Assembly (NCBI RefSeq): GCF_004793545.1
Contig: NZ_SRYA01000033.1
Coordinates: 1-56,876, forward strand
Direction: 5' to 3'
DNA length: 56,876 bases
DNA from: Petralouisia muris
GTDB taxonomy: Bacteria > Bacillota > Clostridia > Lachnospirales > Lachnospiraceae
Shown: positions 12,932 through 20,836 of the stretch, piece by piece
Layout of the letters: each line of letters begins with the position of its first letter
Numbering within the stretch: position 1 is the first letter of the stretch
Program-made: the position numbers and the translations under genes
The notes under the pieces: generated by a model
What the model was told of the DNA's origin: nothing
What the model saw: the letters and a program-made list of their open reading frames with translations, nothing else
Database searches by the model: none

Positions 12932-13807
12932 TTATAAGTTGTCAGATTTTTCCAAATCCAGAAGTTCCTGCTTTTTTTGTTCCAGGTAATTTCGCCAGCT
13001 TTCTGAATCCAGGAAGGGATTTTTTCCGGGATGTTCGAGCATATACTGTCTTTTTTTCAGTAAGTTTACGTTGGAGGCATGATTTCCCATAAAAATGTCT
13101 ACCTTCTGGGAAATTACTTTGTCGATGGAATTCAGGTAGACTTTTCTTGCCTCCAATTTTATATCGCCGATTTCCAGAAGAAAATCTTTCTGCAGTGTGT
13201 TGAATCCGAAGCCGCCGTAATATCCCGCCCGTTTTACGCTTATTCCGTCTGTAACATTGAAAAAACAGGAGATGCATCCTCTGGTATGGCCAGGAACAAG
13301 GTAAAACTGGATGCTTGTATTTCCGAATATGAGGATTTCTCCCTCTTCAATTTCATGATCCGCCTCAAAGAGCATATCCATGCAGCTGCTGCTTTCCTGT
13401 ATCATGGATTGTTCTGGCGCTGTGCGAAACATTTCAGCGTCTGGTTGTCCCAGGTAGATTTTAGTTCCGAACATCTTCCGGAAGAAAGGAGCCGCTCCAA
13501 AATGATCCACATGGCCGTGGGAGAGAATGATCCATTTTACATCCTGTGGACGGAATCCCATCTCCCAGATGCTATGAATCAGCATGGCTTCCGCGCCGCA
13601 GTTTCCCGCGTCAAACAGCAGAAGGCCGTCTCCTGTATCCACAAGATGGACGCATACCCAGCTGTCTCCCACATAGTAAAGATTGCCGAAAATCTGAAAA
13701 GGTTCCACGTACCGGGCTTCCTGTTCGGTCCAGTATTTTGCAATGGGTTTTTCCTGAAATTGTTTTTGTCTTTTGAGATAAGACGCATAATCATCTTTTA
13801 TTGGCAT
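12932..13807 (-). CDS. MBL-fold metallo-hydrolase
   Basis: Zinc-dependent hydrolase of the metallo-beta-lactamase superfamily, 291 aa from the chosen start. Motifs in order: DTGDGLLLFDAG (strand and Asp), HGHVDHFGA (HxHxDH metal motif), VPGHTRGC (His ligand) and MGNHASN near the end. No signal peptide, so cytoplasmic. I chose the ATG at 13807 because GGAGG lies 7 nt upstream; the frame stays open 32 codons further, but that stretch has no ribosome site. Last gene of the eight-gene operon, 79 bp after the SLC13 gene. A lactonase or thioesterase role in the pathway is possible but unproven. Confidence 0.85.
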   Translation of the reverse strand: MPIKDDYASYLKRQKQFQEKPIAKYWTEQEARYVEPFQIFGNLYYVGDSWVCVHLVDTGDGLLLFDAGNCGAEAMLIHSIWEMGFRPQDVKWIILSHGHVDHFGAAPFFRKMFGTKIYLGQPDAEMFRTAPEQSMIQESSSCMDMLFEADHEIEEGEILIFGNTSIQFYLVPGHTRGCISCFFNVTDGISVKRAGYYGGFGFNTLQKDFLLEIGDIKLEARKVYLNSIDKVISQKVDIFMGNHASNVNLLKKRQYMLEHPGKNPFLDSESWRNYLEQKKQELLDLEKSDNL

Positions 13808-13886
13808 TTTGTTCCTCCGTGAAAAAATACAACGCTGTCGGTAGCTGCAAAAAATAAAATATGGCGCTTCTGCGATTGCGCTGCAA

Positions 13887-15218
13887 TCAGAATAAAAATA
13901 CAACGCTGCTGACAGTTGCCACTGCGATCAGAAGGATAAGCAGCGGACCGCCGATTTTAACAAAGTCTGAGAATTTGTAACCGGCCGGAAGAATCTGCAT
14001 ATTAACAGCTGTCCCGAAGGAAGTGGCAATGGCAAGGTTGGAGCAGGCGCCGATTACAATAACCCAGGGCAGCGGGCTGATTCCAAGAGACAATGCAATT
14101 GCAATGCAAATCGGGGTCAGCATGGCCGCAGTTGCATTGTTGGACATAATATTGGTCAGCACGCTGGTCAGGAGAGCGATTACAATGGTCAGCATAACAA
14201 CGGAAGCGTTCTGTCCGCCGAAGAGATTTAAGACAAAGTTTGCAATCAGCGCGCCGCCGCCGGAAACATCGAGACCAGTTCCAATGCCGGAAATGGTTCC
14301 GATGCAGACCAGCACGTCCCAGGGAAGATCGGCATAAGCTTTTTTCACGGAAATGCATCCTGCCGCAAGTACGATGGCGGCGCCCAAAAGCCCGATAATT
14401 CCGATGTTAAAGTATGTCTTAAATGGCATAAAACCGCTTAAAACAAACAGGATGATGCATAAAATCATAGTAAAAAGCGCAAGTTTGCCTTTTAAGGCCG
14501 GCGCGTCCGCTTCCCTGCTCTGCTCCAGGTTCCGGATTTCGGAAGCTGCGTAGATGTTTCCCTTGTCAAAGTCAGGGCTTTCCGGTTTTAATACCTTGTC
14601 AAGCAGCTTGTAGCCCAGGGTTCCCCAGAAAATAACCTGAACAATTGCCGCCGGCAGCATAATTTTAGTCATATCAAACATTCCCATGCCTTCTTCATAG
14701 CCGGCATAGCCCTGGAGCACGGAGTTAGCCGCAAGCTGGGAAGTTGAGCCGATCAGTGAGCATGCGCCGCCAATAATGGCAGAGGTTCCCGCCGGAAAAA
14801 TAACCATTTTGGAACGGATTCGTCCGCTGGAATTGGCTGCTACAATGGCGATAATCGGCATCCAGATGGCGACAGTTCCGTTATTGCTCATAAATGCGGA
14901 CATCAGGCTGCACACAGCGCTGACTGTGACGATAAATCGACGTTCTGTTTTGGCCAGGAAAGAGTTCCCGATCCGTTCTCCTATCTGCCTTGCAATGCCG
15001 GTTTCAAAAAGCGCGGCGCTTACAATGCACATTCCAACCACCATGGGCCATCCGGTTGCGCTGAAGCCGCTGTAAACGGCGGAAAGTTCCATCTCGGGAA
15101 TAAACAGCGCCATGGCGATGGAGCCTCCGATTGACACAACGCTGATTGGCAGTTTATTCCATACAAATAATCCAATAATGATAAGCACGATAATAATTGA
15201 TACAATACTTGAATCCAT
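13887..15218 (-). CDS. SLC13/DASS family sodium-coupled carboxylate transporter
   Basis: Integral membrane protein of 443 aa with about ten to twelve hydrophobic helices. Two inverted-repeat signature loops are visible, SNNGTVAIW in the first half and SNNATAAML in the second, the Ser-Asn-Thr-type motifs that bind sodium and carboxylate in DASS carriers. The likely job is uptake of the acid that this operon degrades. The ATG at 15218 has GGGGGA 7 nt upstream; a TTG five codons earlier sits on top of that ribosome site and is less likely. It follows the hydroxyacid dehydrogenase gene closely. Confidence 0.85.
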   Translation of the reverse strand: MDSSIVSIIIVLIIIGLFVWNKLPISVVSIGGSIAMALFIPEMELSAVYSGFSATGWPMVVGMCIVSAALFETGIARQIGERIGNSFLAKTERRFIVTVSAVCSLMSAFMSNNGTVAIWMPIIAIVAANSSGRIRSKMVIFPAGTSAIIGGACSLIGSTSQLAANSVLQGYAGYEEGMGMFDMTKIMLPAAIVQVIFWGTLGYKLLDKVLKPESPDFDKGNIYAASEIRNLEQSREADAPALKGKLALFTMILCIILFVLSGFMPFKTYFNIGIIGLLGAAIVLAAGCISVKKAYADLPWDVLVCIGTISGIGTGLDVSGGGALIANFVLNLFGGQNASVVMLTIVIALLTSVLTNIMSNNATAAMLTPICIAIALSLGISPLPWVIVIGACSNLAIATSFGTAVNMQILPAGYKFSDFVKIGGPLLILLIAVATVSSVVFLF

Positions 15219-15242
15219 CCGGTAGTCCCCCAATCTTTGTTT

Positions 15243-16232
15243 TTATAATTCGGCCCAGGCAGCCTCTTTCCATTTTTCATGGCTGTATACGGATTTGTCC
15301 GCTACATAGGGCCATTTTTTTCCTTCTATAACGGCAAGACAGCCTTTTATGCACATCTGAGCCATTTTAATTACCGCTTCTCTTGTCTGCGCTGCAGAAT
15401 GCGGGCTTGCAATGAGATTTGGACATTGCAGAAGCATGTCGTCTTCCGCAGGCGGTTCTTGGCAGAAGACGTCGGTTCCAGCTCCGGCAATCATTCCCTG
15501 CTTTAACGCTTCCGCCAGATCTGCTTCGTTTATGATACCGCCCCGGCTGCAATTGATCAGCAGCGCAGTTGGTTTCATAAGCCGTAACTGTTCTTTGGAA
15601 ATCATATTTTTCGTATCTTCGGTAAGAGGAACGTGAATAGACACGATATCGCTGTTTTTCAGCAATTCTGTATAATCTTCGTAATATTCCGCTTCCATCT
15701 CTACTGCCTGCTCTTTTGTCAGAAAGGGATCATAGGCGGCAATTTTCATTCCGCAGCCTTTGCAGATTTTGGCCGTTTCCCGGCCGATTGCGCCAAGCCC
15801 GATAATCCCTGCGGTTTTACCTTCCAGCTCAAACGCCTTTTTTGCCCCGCGGATTTCCCAGTTTCCTGCGCACATTTCCCGATGGGCTTCCATAAGATTT
15901 TTAGATAATGCGAACATCATTGCCACCGCATGTTCCGCTACGCTTCTGTTGTTTGCCCCCGGCGTGATGATGACCGGAATCCCCCGTTCTGTGGCTGCAG
16001 CCACATCTACAGAATCGTATCCTACGCCAGTGCGTCCGATGACTTTCAGATTGGGGCTGTTTGCAATGGCCTGTCCATCGCATGTCGCAATACGCACAAT
16101 CAGTGCGTCTGCGTCCTGCATAGCATCCAAATAATGATTGGGCTCCGGATCATCCGCCACATGGATATCGGCGATGTTTTCAAGCATGTTCATCCCTTCT
16201 TCGCATACTGCCTGAGTCATGACAAATTTCAT
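15243..16232 (-). CDS. D-2-hydroxyacid dehydrogenase family protein
   Basis: NAD-dependent oxidoreductase, 329 aa, of the phosphoglycerate/glycerate dehydrogenase family. Rossmann motif GIIGLGAIGRETAK near residue 140, catalytic Arg in NCSRGGIINEADL, Glu in GTDVFCQEPP, and His in SPHSAAQTREA. It would oxidise a 2-hydroxyacid or reduce a 2-oxoacid. It starts one base after the aldolase gene ends (TAA-T-ATG), so the two are probably translationally coupled and may act on consecutive intermediates. True 3-phosphoglycerate dehydrogenase is unlikely given the context. Confidence 0.88.
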   Translation of the reverse strand: MKFVMTQAVCEEGMNMLENIADIHVADDPEPNHYLDAMQDADALIVRIATCDGQAIANSPNLKVIGRTGVGYDSVDVAAATERGIPVIITPGANNRSVAEHAVAMMFALSKNLMEAHREMCAGNWEIRGAKKAFELEGKTAGIIGLGAIGRETAKICKGCGMKIAAYDPFLTKEQAVEMEAEYYEDYTELLKNSDIVSIHVPLTEDTKNMISKEQLRLMKPTALLINCSRGGIINEADLAEALKQGMIAGAGTDVFCQEPPAEDDMLLQCPNLIASPHSAAQTREAVIKMAQMCIKGCLAVIEGKKWPYVADKSVYSHEKWKEAAWAEL

Positions 16233-16233
16233 A

Positions 16234-17142
16234 TTACTTCATCCCTTTCTCTGCATTCTCTTTTAACACTTTTGCAAGGGCCTCTTCTCCTTCCGGGCAG
16301 AGGTAATTAAAAGGCTTTCTGCAGCTGCCTACCGGATAGCCCAGCATGGAAACAGCTTTTTTGACTACTGTGTTGGGGTTGCCATACTGGAAGACCGCCC
16401 GGAAGCTGGCAATAGATTCCTGCGCTTTTTCCGCTTCCTGGATTCTGCCTTCCTGGAATAAGTTATAGATAGAGGAAAGCACATGGGGATATACGTTGGA
16501 ACAGCCTGCAATTCCTCCAGAACCGCCTTCTTTTAAGGAGGGAAGGATGAGGGAATCATTTCCGGACAACACATAAAACTTTTTATTTAATTCCTTTGTC
16601 TGTGCAATGTAGGCTTTCAGGTTTTCCCAGTCGCCGCTGGAATCTTTTGCGCCGATAATTAAATCAACGTCGGCGGCAAGCCGGGCGACAGTTTCAGGAA
16701 GCAGCTTATTACCGGTGCGCGCGGGAATGTTGTAAAGGACAATTGGGGTATTTACATGCTTTGCCACCTCTGTGTAGTGCTCCTGCAGTTCTTTCTGGGA
16801 GGCAACGGCAAAGCTGGGAGTGATAATGGACAGTACATCTGCGCCAAGCTTTTCCGCCTCTTTGCTCATGCGGATGGTATCAGCGGTGGAGATGCATCCG
16901 GTGCCTGCATAAACCGGAACCCTGCCCTTTACCTGGTCAATGGTATGCTCTAATACTTCGCATTTCTCTTTTTCGCTTAAGATGTAACCCTCGCCATTGG
17001 TGCCGAAAGGGAAAATGCCGTGTACTTTGCCGTCAATCAGACGGTCAATCTGTTTGCGGAGTTCCTCTGTATTAATGGTTTCATCCGGGTTCATTGGGGT
17101 TAGAATCGGCGTAATAATTCCTTTTAATTCTGTAGTTGCCAT
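16234..17142 (-). CDS. Dihydrodipicolinate synthase (DapA) family aldolase
   Basis: Class I, Schiff-base aldolase/lyase of 302 aa. Key residues: GTNGE at 47-51, Tyr137 (LYNIPARTG) and Schiff-base Lys166 (IIGAKDSSGD); Arg143 sits where DapA binds a carboxylate. The family includes true DapA, N-acetylneuraminate lyase, 4-hydroxy-2-oxoglutarate aldolase and KDG-type dehydratases/aldolases, all acting on 2-oxoacids. In this catabolic operon a non-lysine role is more likely. ATG with GGAGACAAAACT before it; 13 bp after the kinase gene. Confidence 0.88.
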   Translation of the reverse strand: MATTELKGIITPILTPMNPDETINTEELRKQIDRLIDGKVHGIFPFGTNGEGYILSEKEKCEVLEHTIDQVKGRVPVYAGTGCISTADTIRMSKEAEKLGADVLSIITPSFAVASQKELQEHYTEVAKHVNTPIVLYNIPARTGNKLLPETVARLAADVDLIIGAKDSSGDWENLKAYIAQTKELNKKFYVLSGNDSLILPSLKEGGSGGIAGCSNVYPHVLSSIYNLFQEGRIQEAEKAQESIASFRAVFQYGNPNTVVKKAVSMLGYPVGSCRKPFNYLCPEGEEALAKVLKENAEKGMK

Positions 17143-17155
17143 AGTTTTGTCTCCT

Positions 17156-18412
17156 TTATTTGTTGAAATTCGTGATTTTTTCCGCGATTCGAACTAATAC
17201 GTCTTCTGTTCCGAAGCCGCCTGATTTGGAAATTACCTGTTGTAGAAAACCTCTGTTTTCCAGTTCTGAGACTACCACTCCCGGTTCAATTTCACAGACA
17301 GGCCGGATCTGTGTGCAGCCGATCAGCTTCATATATCCCATCAGGGTATCCCCGCCTGTGGTAAGCACGGTAATATCCATGTGATTTCTTGCAAGGAAAT
17401 CTGCAATCTGCCCGTGCGCTTCCGGGATCAGACGCCTTACGTCTGGCATGGAAATGCCATATTTTTTCCGGTAAGCCTCCATCGCTTCTTCGCCGCCCAT
17501 GGAGTCTACGATCATTTGCGGATGCTTTCGGCAGGTTTCCAGTATGTACTGCAGAAATGCTTTGCCTGCCGATGTGTCATAATAACCTTTTTGCAGTTTT
17601 TGCTCTATGGTCAGGTGCTGGCGGGTAAATCCGTTTTTCTGCGCATAGATTAACTGTTGTTCTGTAATTCGGTTCAGGCTTCCGCATGCCACAAACAGCC
17701 CATTGGTCTGTCGGCATTGATTGGGCGCATTTCTGTGGAATGGAATTTTGGAGGCAAGGCTGTCCGCTAACGCCGCGCATCCGGCAATCAGTTTAAGCTG
17801 CCCGCGCTCTAACAGCTCTTCCACCCGCGCTTCCATATCTTCCTGATGGCGGATATCACAGATTACTGCCGAAGGATTGCCGCTGATACGGCTCAGGGGT
17901 TCATCTCCTCCGATGCACTGCAGGGACATCTGGCTCTCCTGGCGGATAATATCCGGAATATAAGACTGAGTAACAGGTTCAAAGGGATCTTGCCCGAATA
18001 CGCTGTGTTCTAACAGCGTTTCTTTTATATAATGGAATCCGTTGATGGTCAGCCGAGCCATTTTAGGATAGCCAGGAAGGAAATAAAGCGTTTTTTCCCT
18101 GTTTCCATCTGAAACTGCCTGCAGTTCGCTTCCGATATTTCCCCGCAGAGCGGAATCTGTCTTTTTAAAAATAATTTCAATATTTAGGCTTTTTGCCCAT
18201 GCTGTAATTTCTTTTACGTTCTCATAAGCTGATTCCGGCGTCATTGGCCTTGTCTCTGAATCCACCACAAGCACTTCTGTCTGCGCGGCGATTTCAGCGG
18301 GACGCTCCGGTTTGCCGGTGAATACCTGTGTGGCAATTCCTCTGTTTACAAATTGAATGCCTGTGTCCAGCGCGCCGGTAAAATCATCTGCAATAATTAA
18401 TAGCTTTACCAT
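17156..18412 (-). CDS. Four-carbon acid sugar kinase family protein (DUF1537)
   Basis: 418-aa kinase of the family shown to phosphorylate four-carbon acid sugars such as threonate and erythronate. N-terminal domain starts KLLIIADDFTGALDTG, the diagnostic motif; KKTDSALRGNIG follows near 110. The C-terminal nucleotide-binding half shows TTGGDTLMGYMK, EIEPGVVVSEL and SKSGGFGTEDVL. The adjacent PdxA2-type gene is the usual partner: kinase makes the 4-phosphate, dehydrogenase oxidises and decarboxylates it. GGAGGAG precedes the ATG. It lies 12 bp after the PdxA gene. Confidence 0.9.
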   Translation of the reverse strand: MVKLLIIADDFTGALDTGIQFVNRGIATQVFTGKPERPAEIAAQTEVLVVDSETRPMTPESAYENVKEITAWAKSLNIEIIFKKTDSALRGNIGSELQAVSDGNREKTLYFLPGYPKMARLTINGFHYIKETLLEHSVFGQDPFEPVTQSYIPDIIRQESQMSLQCIGGDEPLSRISGNPSAVICDIRHQEDMEARVEELLERGQLKLIAGCAALADSLASKIPFHRNAPNQCRQTNGLFVACGSLNRITEQQLIYAQKNGFTRQHLTIEQKLQKGYYDTSAGKAFLQYILETCRKHPQMIVDSMGGEEAMEAYRKKYGISMPDVRRLIPEAHGQIADFLARNHMDITVLTTGGDTLMGYMKLIGCTQIRPVCEIEPGVVVSELENRGFLQQVISKSGGFGTEDVLVRIAEKITNFNK

Positions 18413-18424
18413 AATCTCCTCCTG

Positions 18425-19465
18425 CTATGTTTTCTTTGCAGCCAGCCTGATTGCGTAATCTATCGCATTCACAAGGCTTAATTCGTTGGATTCTCCCTTG
18501 CCTGCCAGATCGAATCCAGTTCCATGGTCCACAGAAACCCGGATGATAGGAATTCCCAGAGTTATGTTGACTCCGGCTACGGCATCCCATTTCCTGAGGT
18601 TTTGGTTATAAACAAAGCCTTTTACTTTCAGAGGAATATGTCCCTGATCATGGTACATTGCAACCACAATGTCATACCATCCGCCGATTGCCTTGGAAAA
18701 AATGCTGTCCGGGGGCGTTGGTTTCTGTTCCGGGATGCAAATGCCTTCTGCCATTGCCGCTTCAATTGCCGGCTGAATTTCTGCTATTTCTTCTGTTCCG
18801 AACAATCCGTTTTCTCCGCAGTGAGGGTTCAGCCCTGCAACGCCGATTTTTGGCGCTGTAATGCCTAAATCCCTGCAGGCCCTGTCGGCAATCCGAATGA
18901 CTTCCAGTACACGGTCTTTTTTTACTCGGTCGCAGGCTTCCCGCAGGGAAACATGGGTGGATACATGGACGACCCGTAGGTTCTCATGGGCCAGCATCAT
19001 GGTATACTTATCAGTGTTTGTATATTTCGCATAAATTTCCGTATGTCCGGAATAATGATGTCCGGCCAGGTTGATGGCTTCTTTGTTCAGGGCGTTGGTT
19101 ACGGTTGCATCGATTTTCCCGGCCTGAGCCAGTTCTATCACTTTTTTCACATATTGAAACGCCGCTTCGCCGCACATTTCAGAAACTTGTCCGAATTTAT
19201 GTTTTGCCTTGTCAACCAGCCCCATGTGGTATACATCAATCGTTCCGGCCGTAAAGGCCGCTTCCTGGATATTTTGTATGGCGTGTATGGAAACCTGCCC
19301 CTGTTTCCCGGCGATTCGGACCGCATCTTCCATGCAGGCTGCATCCCCGATAACCACTGGCCGGCAGGTTTGGTACAGGTTTGTATTGGAAAGGGCTTTC
19401 GCCGTAAGTTCGGAACCGTTTCCTGCCGGATCTCCCATCGTAATTCCGATGATTGGCCGCTTCAT
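18425..19465 (-). CDS. PdxA2-type 4-phospho-acid-sugar dehydrogenase
   Basis: 346-aa NAD-dependent oxidative decarboxylase of the PdxA family. Start ITMGDPAGNGSELTAKAL is characteristic; metal-binding histidines appear in GHTEIYAKYT, VHVSTHVSLREAC and VAMYHDQGHIPLKV; SVDHGTGFDLAGKG near the end binds phosphate. Biosynthetic PdxA makes pyridoxine, but PdxA2 forms beside DUF1537 kinases act on D-threonate or D-erythronate 4-phosphate and release dihydroxyacetone phosphate. No other pyridoxine gene is near, so the catabolic reading is preferred. Confidence 0.9.
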   Translation of the reverse strand: MKRPIIGITMGDPAGNGSELTAKALSNTNLYQTCRPVVIGDAACMEDAVRIAGKQGQVSIHAIQNIQEAAFTAGTIDVYHMGLVDKAKHKFGQVSEMCGEAAFQYVKKVIELAQAGKIDATVTNALNKEAINLAGHHYSGHTEIYAKYTNTDKYTMMLAHENLRVVHVSTHVSLREACDRVKKDRVLEVIRIADRACRDLGITAPKIGVAGLNPHCGENGLFGTEEIAEIQPAIEAAMAEGICIPEQKPTPPDSIFSKAIGGWYDIVVAMYHDQGHIPLKVKGFVYNQNLRKWDAVAGVNITLGIPIIRVSVDHGTGFDLAGKGESNELSLVNAIDYAIRLAAKKT

Positions 19466-19496
19466 ATTTTGCTCTCCTTTCTACCTTTCAGAGTCT

Positions 19497-20651
19497 TTAT
19501 TTCAGCACCTTCTGGTAAATAGCTCTGATATCCTCAAGGCTCAGTTCTTTTCGGTTGTTTACCAAAAGCCGCTGCTGTCTGCTTCCTGCCTCAGCGAGAA
19601 AATCCAGATCTTTTGGCCTGACCCCAAATTCCCCTAAATCTGTGGGAATCTCCGTCACTTTCACAATATCTGCAATCTGCTCAATGATATAGCGAGCCTT
19701 TTCCGAAGATGCTTGTTTTGACAATTCCGGATATACGCCGTCACATAATGCCGCAAGGCGCGTCTCACAGGCATCTCTGTTAAATTCCATAACATGCGCA
19801 AATAAAATAGCGTTGGATACGCCGTGAGCAATATGGTATTTGCCGCCCAGAGGATAGGACAGAGCGTGCACGGCGGTGGTTCCGCTTCCGGCAATCGCCA
19901 CTCCTCCGTAAAAAGCGCCTAAAAGCAGGCTGTTTTTTGCTTCCATATGCTCTGGATTCTGATAGGCTTTTCGGATGTTCTGAAAAATCAGTTTTGCGGA
20001 AGCCAGAGCGTAGGTATCGGAAAAGGGGGTGGCCTTCCTGGAGGTATAGCATTCCACTGCATGGGCCAGCGCATCCACTCCGGTTGCGGCTACAATTGAT
20101 TTTGGAAGGCGTCGTATCATTTGGGGATCTAAAATTACATAGTCCGGAATCATGTTTTCATTGACAATTCCCTGTTTAGACTGTTCTTCCGGGATTGCGA
20201 CAATCGCGTTGCAGGTGGCTTCGGCTCCCGTTCCGCAGGTTGTGGGAATCATGACAGTGGGAATCTGCTTTTTTGCCAGCGCCGGATGGTGCAGGAGATC
20301 AGTTACGGCGTAATCCGCATCCTTTAACACGCTGCAAAGCTTGGCTGCATCCATTACGCTTCCGCCGCCGATTGCAATTATCAGGTCGCCGGAATAGTCT
20401 TTCACTTCTTTCATGGTATTTTCCACATCCTGGTAAGAAGGTTCTGACGCAAGGGCGTCAAATACCTGATAAAGCGTTTTGGCATGTTCCAGGAGGTCTG
20501 TCAGAATCTCCAGAAGTCCTGCTGCGCAGACTCCCTGATCCGTGAATATAATGGCTTTTTTCGCGTTTTCTTTTTCAATGATATCCTTGATACGCGCAAT
20601 GCAGCCTTCTCCGCCGAATACGCATGACGGGATTTTGCTCTGATAGTTCAT
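19497..20651 (-). CDS. Iron-containing alcohol dehydrogenase
   Basis: 384-aa group III (Fe-ADH) oxidoreductase, first gene of the operon. NAD-binding GGGSVMDAAKL near 95; GTGAEATCNAIV; metal ligands in GVDALAHAVECYTSRKA (Asp and His) and HALSYPLGGKYHIAHG (two His). The enzyme interconverts an aldehyde and an alcohol; here it might oxidise a sugar-alcohol precursor or remove an aldehyde made by the aldolase. ATG with GGAGAG upstream. Promoter and operators are in the 185-bp divergent region shared with the PrpR-like regulator. Confidence 0.9.
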   Translation of the reverse strand: MNYQSKIPSCVFGGEGCIARIKDIIEKENAKKAIIFTDQGVCAAGLLEILTDLLEHAKTLYQVFDALASEPSYQDVENTMKEVKDYSGDLIIAIGGGSVMDAAKLCSVLKDADYAVTDLLHHPALAKKQIPTVMIPTTCGTGAEATCNAIVAIPEEQSKQGIVNENMIPDYVILDPQMIRRLPKSIVAATGVDALAHAVECYTSRKATPFSDTYALASAKLIFQNIRKAYQNPEHMEAKNSLLLGAFYGGVAIAGSGTTAVHALSYPLGGKYHIAHGVSNAILFAHVMEFNRDACETRLAALCDGVYPELSKQASSEKARYIIEQIADIVKVTEIPTDLGEFGVRPKDLDFLAEAGSRQQRLLVNNRKELSLEDIRAIYQKVLK

Positions 20652-20700
20652 GTACTTCTCTCCTTTGTTTTATTTTAATACGTTTATGATGCGTAAGATT

Positions 20701-20729
20701 ATAATATCTGGTTTATAATAGGGATTCAA
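20701..20729 (-). promoter_or_regulatory. Promoter of the acid-sugar operon
   Basis: Minus-strand TTGAAT (20729-20724), 17-bp spacer, TATTAT (20706-20701), 49 bp before the dehydrogenase ATG. No -24/-12 sigma-54 element (TGGC-N8-TTGC) was found here, so expression appears to use the housekeeping sigma factor. Confidence 0.55.
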
Positions 20730-20748
20730 TTGAAGTTAGTGAAAATAA

Positions 20749-20798
20749 TGTTGTATTTTGAAACAACACAATCAAGAAATGTTGTATTTTAAAACATT
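20749..20798. promoter_or_regulatory. Two operator-like inverted repeats in the divergent region
   Basis: Site 1: TGTTGT-N8-ACAACA (20749-20768). Site 2: AATGTT-N9-AACATT (20778-20798). They share the core AATGTTGTATTTT and start 31 bp apart, about three helical turns. Site 1 is just upstream of the leftward promoter; site 2 covers the -35 of the rightward one. They are likely binding sites of the divergent PrpR-like regulator. Confidence 0.6.
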
Positions 20799-20810
20799 AG
20801 AGTATATAAT
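20782..20810 (+). promoter_or_regulatory. Promoter of the PrpR-like regulator
   Basis: TTGTAT (20782-20787), 17-bp spacer, TATAAT (20805-20810). The -35 lies inside operator-like site 2, suggesting autoregulation. Confidence 0.65.
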
Positions 20811-20836
20811 AAAAGAAAAAAGGAAGGAAAACTGCC

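Noticed and set aside
12667-13092. Plus-strand frame of 141 codons
   Set aside because: Runs through the terminator hairpin and antisense into the MBL gene, no ribosome site.
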